NCBI RefSeq assembly: GCF_034541975.1
Contig: NZ_JAVYJM010000001.1
Strand: one strand, 5' to 3'
Source: Dermacoccus abyssi
GTDB taxonomy: Bacteria; Actinomycetota; Actinomycetes; Actinomycetales; Dermatophilaceae
Length of the DNA stretch: 64,000 nt
Shown here one piece after another: positions 1 to 9,324 of the stretch (position 1 is its first letter; every line of letters begins with the position of its first letter). A model generated the notes under the pieces. It searched no databases. It saw only the letters and a program-made list of their open reading frames with translations, and was not told the origin of the DNA. The position numbers and the translations under genes were made by a program.

Positions 1-1
1 G

Positions 2-250
2 TGGTACCGCGGATTGCCTTTCTCCAGTCAGAGCTGCCCAGCGGTCCGGGTTCCCACGACGATGGTGTGGAGCACCGGCGACGATTTCATCGACGAGGCG
101 GGCGTTCGAGCCTGCGGCAACCACGTCGAGGCACCGTACGAGCTCGTCGTCCTCGAAGGGGCGAATCACTGGCTCCCGAGCCAGTGCCCGGCAGCGGTTG
201 CCGACGTCATCTTGCGCCGAGCCGAAGGAACTCCTACTAGCCCGCGGTAA
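2..250 (+). CDS. Alpha/beta hydrolase, C-terminal part (5' truncated by window edge)
   Basis: Frame 2 is open from the first bases to the TAA at 248-250, so this is the last 82 residues of a gene that begins outside the window. It opens with WYRGLPFS, then VPTTMVWSTGDD, and later LEGANHWLP. This order (a tryptophan-rich segment, a strand ending near the acidic residue, and a final GxxHW histidine) is what I know from the C-terminus of epoxide hydrolase/haloalkane dehalogenase-like alpha/beta hydrolases. The His in ANHW would be the catalytic base. The nucleophile elbow is outside the window, so the substrate cannot be judged. The reading frame at 1-240 in frame 1 is a shadow. Confidence 0.7.
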   Translation, partial: WYRGLPFSSQSCPAVRVPTTMVWSTGDDFIDEAGVRACGNHVEAPYELVVLEGANHWLPSQCPAAVADVILRRAEGTPTSPR

Positions 251-294
251 CCGATCCGAGGCGAGCGTTCTTGGCGTCGCGCTACGGTGGCCTC

Positions 295-768
295 ATGGCT
301 GAGAATCTTGAATCCGATGTGATCATCGATGCTCCTGTGGAGTGTGTCTGGGAGGTCGTCAGCGACCTACGCCGGATGCCGCAGTGGTCGCCCCAGTGCC
401 GCAAGGTCATCGCGCGCGGACCGATTCGTCAGGGTACCTTCATGCTCAACGTCAACCGTGACGGCAAGCTGTGGTGGCCCACTCGGTCCAAGGTCACCGA
501 CTTCAGCCACCAGCAGCGTGTCGCCTTCCGCGTGCTCGACAACAACACGGAGTGGAGCTTAACGCTCGTTCCCGAGGGTGAGCGCACCCGCCTCGTCGAG
601 CGACGTGACGTTCCCACTCGCGGCACCACCCAGATCTCGCGCGTCCTCATCGACAAGGTGCTCGGTGGCGAAGCCGACTTCGAGGCCAACCTCGCCGCCG
701 GAATGAACGCCACGCTCAAGCGCATCAAGGCGAGTGTCGAAACGTCGAAGGCCGGTCCGAGCGCATGA
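295..768 (+). CDS. SRPBCC (START-like) family protein
   Basis: 157 residues. It begins ESDVIIDAPVECVWEVVSD, followed by MPQWSPQC, the signature opening of polyketide cyclase/dehydrase-like SRPBCC proteins: a beta strand, the IDAP turn, then the helix that packs under the ligand cavity. These proteins bind hydrophobic ligands and are often small cytosolic accessory proteins; the ligand here is unknown. The ATG at 295 was chosen because the SRPBCC fold begins right after it; an in-frame TTG at 271 would add eight unrelated residues. No clear ribosome site precedes the ATG, so a leaderless transcript is possible. The stop overlaps the next gene's ATG by 4 bases (ATGA), so the two are probably co-translated. 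Confidence 0.75.
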   Translation: MAENLESDVIIDAPVECVWEVVSDLRRMPQWSPQCRKVIARGPIRQGTFMLNVNRDGKLWWPTRSKVTDFSHQQRVAFRVLDNNTEWSLTLVPEGERTRLVERRDVPTRGTTQISRVLIDKVLGGEADFEANLAAGMNATLKRIKASVETSKAGPSA

Positions 769-1568
769 ACGACGGTGCGCGCCTGTACGACATCGGCGAA
801 CTGCGTCGCCGAGCGCGGGCGCGGGCCGCACAACGGGTGGGGCAAGCCTTCGACGGGCAGATCGCGGACGACTCGGTCGCCGGCGTCCGGGTTCGTCGCT
901 ACCTGCCCAGTACCATCCACGCCTCCGCGACGACGTTCTTCTTCCTCCACGGCGGCTACGGCCTCTTCGGGGACGTCGAGCTCCAGGACGGGTACTGCCG
1001 CCTGCTCGCGATGCGGTTGGCCCACGGGGTCATCGCCATCGATTACCCCCTCGCCCCCGAGAACACGTTTGCTCACGCCATCGCGGCCGTGCAGGCGGTA
1101 ATGAGGGAAGAGAACACCGGTGTGAGCGTTCTGGCGGGCGATTCGGCCGGTGGCGCACTCGCTGTCGCCACAGCGCGGGCCGGTGAGGAATGGCCCGAGT
1201 GCGTCGACGGTCTGCTGCTCACCAACCCCAACCTCGACCTCACGCTCGGCTCGCTCGCTCCGAACGCGCCGGCCGGACCCGACTCCGGCCTCATGAGCCA
1301 CGCGTTCGCCCAATGGCTGGGCGACGAACACGCCGGGCTTCGCCTCGACCAGGACGCTCGTCGGTTGCCACGCACCCTCGTCGCGGTCGGCACGGACGAC
1401 AGCCTCGCTCCCGAAGCCAGAACCTTGCACGCCGCCTGCACGCGAGCCCGCGTGCCGTCCCGGCTCCTCGAGTTCGAGGCCGTGGGTCACGGTCTCGTGA
1501 GCGAGAGCCACCTCGTCGAGCGCATCGCGGACGAAGCCCGCGTGTTCTTCCGCCTTCCGGCGAGCTGA
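765..1568 (+). CDS. Alpha/beta hydrolase of the HSL (hormone-sensitive lipase-like) family
   Basis: 267 residues, probably a cytosolic carboxylesterase. Visible motifs are HGG at 62-64 (the oxyanion-hole motif of the HSL/abhydrolase_3 family), GDSAGG at 125-130 with the nucleophile Ser127, the acid in GTDDS near 211-212, and the base His242 in VGHGL. The catalytic set is complete. At 267 residues it is slightly shorter than the usual ~300 because the N-terminal cap is small. It overlaps the SRPBCC gene by 4 bases, so the two probably form an operon. The substrate is not predictable from sequence. It converges on the oligopeptidase B gene with only 9 bases between the stops, and I see no terminator there. 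Confidence 0.8.
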   Translation: MNDGARLYDIGELRRRARARAAQRVGQAFDGQIADDSVAGVRVRRYLPSTIHASATTFFFLHGGYGLFGDVELQDGYCRLLAMRLAHGVIAIDYPLAPENTFAHAIAAVQAVMREENTGVSVLAGDSAGGALAVATARAGEEWPECVDGLLLTNPNLDLTLGSLAPNAPAGPDSGLMSHAFAQWLGDEHAGLRLDQDARRLPRTLVAVGTDDSLAPEARTLHAACTRARVPSRLLEFEAVGHGLVSESHLVERIADEARVFFRLPAS

Positions 1569-1577
1569 CGCCCCGCG

Positions 1578-3704
1578 TCAGCCGCCGTACACGATCTGCG
1601 TCGCGCCGAGGCGATCGAGCAGGTAGGCCGTTTCGAACGCGGCTTCCTTCCACGACTCGTACCGGCCGCTCACACCGCCGTGGCCGGCCACCATCTCCGT
1701 CTTGAGCAGGATCGGACGCTCGCTCTGGTCACTCGTCACGGTGCGACGCAGCTGCTGCACCCACTTGGCCGGTTCGACGAAGAACACGCGCGTGTCGTTG
1801 AGGCTCGTCGTGGCGAGCACGGCCGGGTAGCGCTCGGCACGCACGTTCTCGTACGGCGCGTACGACTTCATGTACGCGTACACCTCGGCGTCGGCGAGCG
1901 GGTTGCCCCACTCCTCCCACTCCCCCTGCGTCAACGGCATCGACGGATCGAGCGTCGTCGTCAGGGCATCGACGAACGGCACCTGCGTGACGACCGCGCA
2001 GAACAGATCCGGCGCCTCGTTGATCACCGCGCCGATGAGCAGACCACCGGCGGAACCCCCCTCTGCAGCGAGGCGATCCGGCGAAGCCCAACCCGTGTCG
2101 ACGAGGTGACGCCCACACGCGACGAAGTCATCGAACGTGTTCTTCTTGTGCTCCAACCGGCCGTCGAGGTACCAGGAACGGCCCATCTCACCACCGCCAC
2201 GCACGTGGGCGATGGCGAAGACGACACCACGCTGCAGGAGGCTCAGACGCAACACCGAGAAGTACGGATCGATCGACGACTCGTAGGAGCCGTAGCCGTA
2301 GAGGAGTACAGGGTTGGTGCCGTCGGCCGCGACGTCCTTGTGCGCCACGAGCGAGATCGGCACCTGCGCCCCGTCCGGGGCCGTGGCCCACAGACGGTGC
2401 TGCTGATAGTCGGACGGCTCGTGGCCACCGAGCACCTCACGGCGCTTGAGCAGCGTGACCTCGTCGGTCGTCGTGTCCCAGTCGTAGACCGAGCGCGGCT
2501 CGACGAACGACTCGGTGGCCACCATGAGCGTCGTCGCCTCGTAGGTGGGGTTGGCGCCGACGCCCACGGACATCAGCTCGCCGGAGAACGGCAGGTCACG
2601 TAGGACGCCGAAACCGTCGCCCTCCTTGGGCAGCAGCTTGACCGTGGCGAGGCCACCGGAACGCAGCCCGACGAGCACGAAGTCGCGGAACGCGGAGACG
2701 CCCATGAGGCGCTCGCCCTCTCCTCCTTCGAGGAGCGGCTGCCAGTGCTCGATTCCCGGCGTCGCGAGGGGCGCCCAGGAGACGTCGTAGTCGACGCGGT
2801 CGCGATTGTGCACGATGTAGAGGCGCTGACCGTCGATCTCGATGTCGTAGTCGAGGCCCGGAGTGCGCGGCTGAACGACGCGCAGACCTGCCTCGACGTC
2901 CTGCAGGTCGAGCAGGTGGAACTCGGCGGTGTCCTTCGAACCGAGCGACAGGACGAGCCACCGGTCGTCGTGCGTTCCCCCGATGCCGAGCCAGTACGAG
3001 GCGTCCTCCTCGGTGAACAGGAGCGTGTCCGCGCTCGGGTCCTCACCGACGACGTGGTGCCACACCTGGAAGGGCCGCCACGCCTCGTCGACGCGCGTGT
3101 AGTAGTACGACTCACCGTCGGCCGCCCAGACGAGGCCGTAGCCGACCCCGGTGACGCTCTCCTCGAGAACCTCACCCGTGGAGATCGTGCGCACGCTGAT
3201 CTTGTAGCGCTCGTCGCCCTCGAAGTCCATGAGCGCCGCGAGACGGTTCTGGTCGGGGCTGAGAGCCAGCCCACCGACCGAGTAGAAGTCCTTGCCCTCG
3301 GCCTCGACGTTGCCGTCGAGAAGCACCTGCTCACCCGGAAGCGACGCCTCGGGCGTCGGCACAGGACGGCTGTCGCCTTCGCGGTACGGTGCTCGGCAAC
3401 TGATGCCGTACTGCTGGCCCTCCACCGTGCGGGCGTAGTACCACCAGTCCTTGTCACGCACCGGGATCGACAGATCCGTCTCCTTGGTACGCCCCTTGAT
3501 CTCGGCGAAGATCCTGTCGCGCAACTCCTGCTGCGGCGCGAGGACGGCGTCGGTGTAGCCGTTCTCCGCGTTGAGGTGCGCGATGACCTCGGGGTCGGAC
3601 TTGTCGCGCAACCACTCGTAGTCGTCGACGAAGACGTCGCCGTGGTGGATGCGCTCGTGCGGCACCCGCTTCGCCTGGGGTGCGCTGGGGCCGTTCGTCG
3701 TCAT
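1578..3704 (-). CDS. ptrB: Oligopeptidase B (S9 prolyl oligopeptidase family)
   Basis: 708 residues, the usual length for the family. The N-terminal half is the beta-propeller that admits only short peptides, and the C-terminal third is the alpha/beta hydrolase domain. The triad is Ser551 in GGSAGG, Asp637 in SLNDTRV, and His675 in AGHGGVSGRY, spaced as in known oligopeptidase B enzymes. The family cleaves short peptides after Arg/Lys in the cytosol. The ATG at 3704 is preceded (minus strand) by a purine-rich GAAGAGAAGGAAAC ribosome site. It follows dnaE by 23 bases and could be read through from it. Confidence 0.93.
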   Translation of the reverse strand: MTTNGPSAPQAKRVPHERIHHGDVFVDDYEWLRDKSDPEVIAHLNAENGYTDAVLAPQQELRDRIFAEIKGRTKETDLSIPVRDKDWWYYARTVEGQQYGISCRAPYREGDSRPVPTPEASLPGEQVLLDGNVEAEGKDFYSVGGLALSPDQNRLAALMDFEGDERYKISVRTISTGEVLEESVTGVGYGLVWAADGESYYYTRVDEAWRPFQVWHHVVGEDPSADTLLFTEEDASYWLGIGGTHDDRWLVLSLGSKDTAEFHLLDLQDVEAGLRVVQPRTPGLDYDIEIDGQRLYIVHNRDRVDYDVSWAPLATPGIEHWQPLLEGGEGERLMGVSAFRDFVLVGLRSGGLATVKLLPKEGDGFGVLRDLPFSGELMSVGVGANPTYEATTLMVATESFVEPRSVYDWDTTTDEVTLLKRREVLGGHEPSDYQQHRLWATAPDGAQVPISLVAHKDVAADGTNPVLLYGYGSYESSIDPYFSVLRLSLLQRGVVFAIAHVRGGGEMGRSWYLDGRLEHKKNTFDDFVACGRHLVDTGWASPDRLAAEGGSAGGLLIGAVINEAPDLFCAVVTQVPFVDALTTTLDPSMPLTQGEWEEWGNPLADAEVYAYMKSYAPYENVRAERYPAVLATTSLNDTRVFFVEPAKWVQQLRRTVTSDQSERPILLKTEMVAGHGGVSGRYESWKEAAFETAYLLDRLGATQIVYGG

Positions 3705-3727
3705 GTTTCCTTCTCTTCGTCGTCGGC

Positions 3728-6700
3728 TCAGCCGAGGCAGGCGGGGCCCAGCAGCGCCTTGAGGTCGCCGAACAGGGCCGGGGTCGCGTTGACGCGCAGA
3801 CTGTCGTCGAGCTTGACCGTGAGCGTGCGACCGGGCCGGGTGAGGCGCAGGTGCACCTCCGTGATGCCGGGGTGCTCGCCTAGTACCTCCTTGAGCCGCT
3901 CGGCGAGGCCCTGCGTGGCGCGGGCATAGGGCAAGTGGAGGGTCACCGGGCCGCGTGGGCCGTCCGTGAGCTCCGGCAGCGTGAGTTCCATCGCGTTGAG
4001 CGCGACCGACTCGTCACGACGGTTGACGCGGCCCTTGACGGCGCACACGACGTCCTGACTGAGCATCGTGGAGACCGTGGCATAGGTCGAGGGGAAGAAC
4101 AGGCACTCGATGGCTCCGTCCATGTCCTCGACCGTGGCGATGGCCCACAGGTCGCCCTTCTTCGTGCGCTTGACCTGCAGACCCGTGATGAGACCGGCAA
4201 TCGTCACCATGGCCCCGTCGGGCAGCGAGTCCTCACCGAGGAGCTTTGCGACGGACGTGTCCGAGAACTGCGACAGCGCAGCCTCGATGCCGAACAACGG
4301 GTGGTCGGAGACGTACAGGCCGAGCATCTCGCGCTCGAAGGCGAGCTTCGTCTGCTTGTCCCACTCGATCGGCGGGATCTGCGGTAGGGCCGCGAACTCG
4401 ATGCCCGGCGCGTCGTCACCGAAGCCGGCGAACAGCGAATCCTGGCCGTGTTCCTCCTTGCGCTTCTCCTCGATGAGGGCGTCGACGTACGACTCGTGAA
4501 TCTGCACGAGGCCCTGACGCGGGTGGCCGAGGTCGTCGAAGGCGCCGGCCTTGACGAGCGACTCGACGGTGCGCTTGTTGAGGACCGTCGCCGGGCACTT
4601 GCGCAAGAAGTCCTCGAAGGAGGTGAAGCGTCCCTTCTCCTCACGCGTCGCGACGATGGCGGAGACGACGTTCGAGCCGACGTTACGGATCGCCTCGAGA
4701 CCGAAGCGGATGTCCTCACCCACAGCGGCGAAGTTACCGATCGACTCGTTGACGTCGGGCGGCAGCACCTTGATGCCCATGTGTCGGCACTCGTTGAGGT
4801 ACAGCGCCGACTTGTCCTTGTCGTCGCGCACGCTCGTCAGGAGCGCGGCCATGTACTCGGCCGGGTAGTTGGCCTTGAGGTAGCCGGTCCAGTACGACAC
4901 GAGCCCGTAGGCGGCCGTGTGCGCCTTGTTGAACGCGTAGTCGGAGAACGGCAGGAGGATGCTCCAAAGCGTCTGCACCGACTCCACGGAGAAGCCGTTG
5001 TCGAGCATGCCCTTCTCGAAGTTGACGTACTCGGCGTCGAGCACTTCCTTCTTCTTCTTACCCATGGCTCGACGCAGCAGGTCGGCGTTGCCGAGGGTGT
5101 AACCGGCCAGCTTCTGGGCGATCTCCATGACCTGCTCCTGATAGATGATCAGGCCGTAGGTCATGTTGAGGATCGGCTCGAGGGCGTCCGTCAGCTCGGG
5201 GTGGATGTAGTCGATCGGCTGGCGCCCGTTCTTGCGCAGCGCGAAGTTGGTGTGGGCATTTGCGCCCATCGGGCCCGGACGATAGAGCGCGAGAGCAGCG
5301 GAGATGTCTTCGAAGTTGTCCGGCTGCATGAGACGCAGCAGCTGGCGCATGCCGCCGCCGTCGAGCTGGAAGACACCGAGCGTGTCACCCCGCGCCAGCA
5401 GGTCGTACGTGCGCGCGTCCGTCATGTCCTTGCTCAGCGCGTCGAGGTCGACCTCCTCGTCGCGGTTGGCCTGGATGTTCTTGAGGGCGTCGTCGAGGAT
5501 CGTGAGGTTTCGCAGCCCGAGGAAGTCCATCTTGACCAGGCCGAGCGTTTCGCAGCTCGGGTAGTCGAACTGCGTGATGACGGCCCCGTCCTGGAGGCGC
5601 CGCATGATCGGGATGACGTCCATGAGCGGCTCGCTCGACATGATGACGCCGGCCGCGTGCACGCCCCACTGACGCTTCAGCCCTTCGAGGCCGACACCGG
5701 CGTCGAAGATGTTCTTGAACATCGGGTCGGACTCGATGAGCGCGCGGAACTCGCCGCCCTCGGCGTAGCGGGCGTGCTCGGTGTCGTACATCTTCGCGAG
5801 CGGCACGCCCTTACCCATGACGTCGGCGGGCATCGCCTTCGTCATCTGCTCACCGACGGTGAACGGGAAGTCCATGACGCGCGAGGCGTCCTTGACGGCC
5901 TGCTTCGCCTTGATCGTGCCGTACGTGACGATGTACGAGACGCGGTCGTCTCCGTACTTGTCGACGACGTAACGGATCACCTCGGAGCGCCGGCGCTCGT
6001 CGAAGTCGACGTCGAAGTCGGGCATCGACTTTCGCTCGGGGTTGAGGAAGCGCTCGAAGATCAGACCGTGCGGGATCGGGTCGAGGTCGGTGATGCCCAT
6101 GGCGTAGGCGCACATCGAACCTGCACCCGAACCACGCCCCGGCCCCACGCGGATGCCGTTGTCCTTGGCCCAGTTGATGAAGTCGGCGACGACGAGGAAG
6201 TAGCCCGGGTAGCCCTTGCCGACGATGACGTCCTGCTCGTAGCGAGCCTGCTTGATCGCGTAGTCCGGCACCCCTTCGGGGAAGCGCCGCTTGAGGCCGC
6301 TCTCGACCTCCTTGATGAACCACGACGTCTCGTCCTCCCCCTCGGGGCACGGGAAGCGCGGCATGTAGCGGCCTTCGCCCTCGGTGAAGGAGACTTCGCA
6401 CTGCTCGGCGATGAGCAGCGTGTTGTCGCACGCGTCCGGGTGGTCGCGGAAGAGGTGACGCATCTCGTCGGCCGACTTGAGGTAGAACTCGTGCGAGCCG
6501 AACTTGAAGCGGTTGGGGTCGGTCAGACGCGAACCGGAGTTGATGCACAGCAGCGCATCGTGGTGAACCGCGTCCTCCTTGTTCGTGTAGTGCAGGTCGT
6601 TCGTCGCGAGCAGCGGTAGGCCCAGGTCCTTCGCCAGCTTGAGCAGGTCGCTGCGCACCCGACGTTCGATGTCGACGTCGAGGTCGTGCTCCATGAGCTC

Positions 6701-7276
6701 GCAGTAGAAGTTGCCCTCGCCGAAGATGTCACGGAACTCGGCGGCCGCCTCGACGGCCTTGTCGTACTGCCCGAGGCGCAGGCGGGTCTGGATCTCGCCC
6801 GAGGGGCAGCCCGTCGTGCCGATGAGACCCTTGCCGTACTGCTGCAGCAACTCACGGTCGAGGCGCGGGTACTTCGAGTAGACCTGATCGAGTGAGGCCT
6901 GCGAACCCATGCGGAACAGGTTGTGCATGCCGTCGTTGTTCTTCGCCAGCAACGTCATGTGCGTGTAGAGACCACGGTTCGAGACGTCGTCGGCCTCCTG
7001 GCCGCGCTCGCCCCAGGTCGTACGCGTGCGGTCGGTGCGGTGCGTACCCGGCGTGAGGTAGGCCTCGAGCCCGATGATGGGCTTCACGTCGTACTTGCGC
7101 GACTTCGACCAGAACTCGTAGGCACCGAAGAGGTACCCGTGGTCGGTGGTGGCGATCGCCGGCATGCCGAACTCCTGGGCACGGGCGAACATGTCATCGA
7201 TACGGGCTGCACCGTCGAGCATCGAGTACTCGGTGTGGTTGTGCAGGTGGACGAAGCTGCGCGACTGACTGGACAT
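3728..7276 (-). CDS. dnaE: DNA polymerase III alpha subunit
   Basis: 1182 residues, the replicative polymerase. The PHP domain starts at once with FVHLHNHTEYSML (HxH at residues 10-12). The palm carries PDFDVDFDERRR near residue 418, which supplies catalytic aspartates. Next come the fingers, with GVHAAGVIMS and YRPGPMGAN, then tandem HhH, an OB fold (VTIAGLITGLQVKRTKKG) and a C-terminal region. The ATG at 7276 was preferred over an upstream in-frame start because the PHP motif is known to lie within about ten residues of the N-terminus. No good ribosome site precedes it, but TAGACT lies 9-14 bases upstream, so a leaderless mRNA is plausible. Confidence 0.97.
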   Translation of the reverse strand: MSSQSRSFVHLHNHTEYSMLDGAARIDDMFARAQEFGMPAIATTDHGYLFGAYEFWSKSRKYDVKPIIGLEAYLTPGTHRTDRTRTTWGERGQEADDVSNRGLYTHMTLLAKNNDGMHNLFRMGSQASLDQVYSKYPRLDRELLQQYGKGLIGTTGCPSGEIQTRLRLGQYDKAVEAAAEFRDIFGEGNFYCELMEHDLDVDIERRVRSDLLKLAKDLGLPLLATNDLHYTNKEDAVHHDALLCINSGSRLTDPNRFKFGSHEFYLKSADEMRHLFRDHPDACDNTLLIAEQCEVSFTEGEGRYMPRFPCPEGEDETSWFIKEVESGLKRRFPEGVPDYAIKQARYEQDVIVGKGYPGYFLVVADFINWAKDNGIRVGPGRGSGAGSMCAYAMGITDLDPIPHGLIFERFLNPERKSMPDFDVDFDERRRSEVIRYVVDKYGDDRVSYIVTYGTIKAKQAVKDASRVMDFPFTVGEQMTKAMPADVMGKGVPLAKMYDTEHARYAEGGEFRALIESDPMFKNIFDAGVGLEGLKRQWGVHAAGVIMSSEPLMDVIPIMRRLQDGAVITQFDYPSCETLGLVKMDFLGLRNLTILDDALKNIQANRDEEVDLDALSKDMTDARTYDLLARGDTLGVFQLDGGGMRQLLRLMQPDNFEDISAALALYRPGPMGANAHTNFALRKNGRQPIDYIHPELTDALEPILNMTYGLIIYQEQVMEIAQKLAGYTLGNADLLRRAMGKKKKEVLDAEYVNFEKGMLDNGFSVESVQTLWSILLPFSDYAFNKAHTAAYGLVSYWTGYLKANYPAEYMAALLTSVRDDKDKSALYLNECRHMGIKVLPPDVNESIGNFAAVGEDIRFGLEAIRNVGSNVVSAIVATREEKGRFTSFEDFLRKCPATVLNKRTVESLVKAGAFDDLGHPRQGLVQIHESYVDALIEEKRKEEHGQDSLFAGFGDDAPGIEFAALPQIPPIEWDKQTKLAFEREMLGLYVSDHPLFGIEAALSQFSDTSVAKLLGEDSLPDGAMVTIAGLITGLQVKRTKKGDLWAIATVEDMDGAIECLFFPSTYATVSTMLSQDVVCAVKGRVNRRDESVALNAMELTLPELTDGPRGPVTLHLPYARATQGLAERLKEVLGEHPGITEVHLRLTRPGRTLTVKLDDSLRVNATPALFGDLKALLGPACLG

Positions 7277-7349
7277 CGGGGATGAGTCTACGACCGGCCA
7301 CCGACAACCGCCTGTGCGCTGAGCGCCGCGTTCGCTCACGGCGGATCGA

Positions 7350-7372
7350 CCACGAGCGCACGACCCTCGTGG
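7350..7372 (-). terminator. Possible hairpin terminator after rluD
   Basis: A 7-base perfect inverted repeat (CCACGAG / CTCGTGG, 9-base loop) lies 32 bases past the rluD stop, in the rluD-dnaE gap. There is no T-run, which is common in actinobacteria. It is weak on its own. Confidence 0.35.
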
Positions 7373-7403
7373 CGACCCCCGCGAACACGGGCAAGTGTGT
7401 TGT

Positions 7404-8333
7404 TCAGCCCCTGATGAGGTCGAGCGCGCGCGCCAGATCCTCGGGGTACGGCGAGGTGAACGTCACGTGCTCACCGCTGCCTGGGTGCTCGAAACCGAGC
7501 TCGACGGCGTGCAGCCACTGGCGGTCCAGACGCAGGGTCTTGGCGAGCTTGGGGTCGCTGCCGTACAGCGGGTCGCCGACGCACGGGTGGTGCATCGCGG
7601 AGAAGTGCACGCGAATCTGGTGCGTGCGCCCCGTCTCGAGGTGAACCTCGAGCAGCGACGCCGAGCGGAAGGCCTCGAGAAGCTCGTAGTGGGTGACCGA
7701 AGCTCGGCCGGAGTTCATCACGGCAAACTTGTAGTCGTGGCCGGGGTGACGCCCGATCGGCGCGCTGATCGTGCCCTCGATCGGGTCCGGGAGCCCCTGA
7801 ACGAGGGTGTGGTAGGTCTTGTCGACCGTGCGGTCGCGGAACGCCTGCTTGAGCAGCGTGTAGGCGCGCTCACTCTTGGCCACGACCATGAGGCCGCTCG
7901 TGCCCACGTCGAGGCGCTGGACGATGCCCTGACGCTCGGGCGCACCGGACGTCGAGATGCGGTAACCGGCGGCGGCGAGACCGCCCACGACGTCGGGGCC
8001 GTCCCAACCGACGCTCGGGTGGGCTGCGACGCCCGCAGGCTTGTCGACGACGACGATCTCAGAGTCGTCGTGGACGATGCGCATACCGGGGATCGCCTCG
8101 ACGCGGGGCTTGGCCTCGCGAGGGCCGGTGCGCTCGGGCATCGTCACCTCGAGCCAGGAGCCGGCGCTCACACGCTCGGACTTGGCGACGACCTTGCCGT
8201 CGACGCTCACGGCGCCCTCGGCAGCCAGCTCCGCCGCCCGAGTCCGCGAGAACCCGAGCAGCCGGGCGATGGCCGCATCGACGCGTTCACCCTCGAGACC
8301 CTCGGGGACCGGAAGTGCCTTGACCTCGCTCAT
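7404..8333 (-). CDS. rluD: RluA/RluD-family 23S rRNA pseudouridine synthase
   Basis: 309 residues. An N-terminal S4 RNA-binding domain (about 15-75, GERVDAAIARLLGFSRTRAAE) is followed by the catalytic domain with RLDVGTSGLMV, Asp142 being the nucleophile that isomerises uridine. The C-terminal TGRTHQIRVHFSAMHHP block is also typical. The family modifies 23S rRNA (helix 69 for RluD). The exact target here is inferred, since RluA, RluC and RluD paralogs look alike. Its start overlaps the end of lspA by 4 bases (ATGA). The lspA-rluD pair is the usual actinobacterial arrangement. Confidence 0.9.
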   Translation of the reverse strand: MSEVKALPVPEGLEGERVDAAIARLLGFSRTRAAELAAEGAVSVDGKVVAKSERVSAGSWLEVTMPERTGPREAKPRVEAIPGMRIVHDDSEIVVVDKPAGVAAHPSVGWDGPDVVGGLAAAGYRISTSGAPERQGIVQRLDVGTSGLMVVAKSERAYTLLKQAFRDRTVDKTYHTLVQGLPDPIEGTISAPIGRHPGHDYKFAVMNSGRASVTHYELLEAFRSASLLEVHLETGRTHQIRVHFSAMHHPCVGDPLYGSDPKLAKTLRLDRQWLHAVELGFEHPGSGEHVTFTSPYPEDLARALDLIRG

Positions 8334-8929
8334 GCTGCGTCCTCGTTCCCGTCGTTCTCGGTTTCGCTCTCTCGATCACGGTCACGGATGCCGTCCAGGC
8401 CGACGCCGCGGAACGTCAGCACGACGACGAGGGCCGCAGCCGTGGAGATCGCGATGTCGGCCACGTTGAAGATCGGCCAGTTCGGCAGCTGGAGGAAGTC
8501 GACGACGTACCCCTTGCCGCCGCCCGGCGGACGGAAGAAGCGGTCGGTGAGGTTGCCCACCGCTCCCCCGACGATGAGACCGAACGCGAGAGCCCAGCCC
8601 GTGCTGCGCAGCTTGCGCGCCGTGACGAGCACCGCGATGACGACGGCTACCGCGATCGCGGTGATGAAGATCGTCGAGTTCGTGCCGAGGCTGAAGGCAG
8701 CCCCCGGGTTGTGCGTGAGCTGGAATCGCAGGAACGACCCGATCACTTCACGCGGGTGCCCGTCGGCCAGGGCGTCGAGCGCCCACGCCTTCGTCGCCTG
8801 GTCGATGCCGTAGGCCGTGGCTGCCGCCAGGCCGAGGACGGCGAGGTGCCTCGTCGACGCCCCGCGGGGCGTTCGAGGGTGGTCGGGTGTGGTCGCGGAA
8901 CTCAGCGACGCTCCTGCTTCTGCTTGCAT
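8330..8929 (-). CDS. lspA: Prolipoprotein signal peptidase II
   Basis: 199 residues, an integral membrane aspartyl protease that removes signal peptides from diacylglyceryl-modified prolipoproteins. Family blocks are NPGAAFSLG (74-82), GGAVGNLTDR (121-130) with catalytic Asp129, and FNVAD (154-158) with catalytic Asp158. There are four membrane segments, near 29-47, 84-104, 112-126 and 155-178. A charged tail follows. The N-terminus is about 28 residues longer than a minimal LspA. The start is uncertain: ATG at 8929 or 8938, both inside the end of the upstream zinc-finger gene, neither with a strong ribosome site. The stop overlaps rluD by 4 bases. Confidence 0.9.
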   Translation of the reverse strand: MQAEAGASLSSATTPDHPRTPRGASTRHLAVLGLAAATAYGIDQATKAWALDALADGHPREVIGSFLRFQLTHNPGAAFSLGTNSTIFITAIAVAVVIAVLVTARKLRSTGWALAFGLIVGGAVGNLTDRFFRPPGGGKGYVVDFLQLPNWPIFNVADIAISTAAALVVVLTFRGVGLDGIRDRDRESETENDGNEDAA

Positions 8930-9324
8930 GACAGGCATAGGGTCGCACGCGGGAAGGCTTGAAGTCGAAGTTTGCCGATCGCGCCGCCGCACGATTCGCA
9001 CACGCCGTAGGTGCCGTCGTCGATGCGGGCCAGGGCCTTCTCGTTCTGTTCGAGCACCTCGGCGGACTTGCGGGCCAGCGAGATTTCGTGCTCGCGCTCG
9101 AAGTTCGCGTTACCCACGTCGGCCTCGTCATCGCCGGCGCCGTCACCCGGGTTGCGCAGCAGCCCCTCGAGGTCGCTGGCCAGGCTCTCGAGTTCGGCTC
9201 GCACGCGCGCGACCTCAGCCTCGAGTTCCTCGCGCACCTCGGCCAGCTCAGCGTCGGTCCAGGGCTCTTCCTCGGCCTTCACGGCCAGATCCTGCGCCGA
9301 AGCCGCAGCGTCCTTGGTTGCCAT
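8902..9324 (-). CDS. DksA/TraR-type C4 zinc-finger protein
   Basis: 140 residues. A long charged helix (about 22-100) is followed by a four-cysteine zinc finger, C109-x2-C112-x17-C130-x2-C133, ending in a basic tail. This is the TraR/DksA architecture; relatives bind RNA polymerase in its secondary channel. Actinobacterial members next to lspA are common and lack a settled role (known context, not proof). The ATG at 9324 has GGGGAAGAG upstream on the minus strand. A longer in-frame extension to 9405 lacks family similarity. Its last 28 bases overlap the start of lspA, so the two are probably translationally coupled. Confidence 0.85.
   Translation of the reverse strand: MATKDAAASAQDLAVKAEEEPWTDAELAEVREELEAEVARVRAELESLASDLEGLLRNPGDGAGDDEADVGNANFEREHEISLARKSAEVLEQNEKALARIDDGTYGVCESCGGAIGKLRLQAFPRATLCLSCKQKQERR

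Noticed and set aside
429..1511. A 360-codon minus-strand frame opposite the SRPBCC and hydrolase genes
   Set aside because: Shadow frame; the plus strand carries intact catalytic motifs of both genes.
4448..6619. A 723-codon open frame on the plus strand opposite dnaE
   Set aside because: Same GC-skew effect; the opposite strand encodes well-conserved DnaE.
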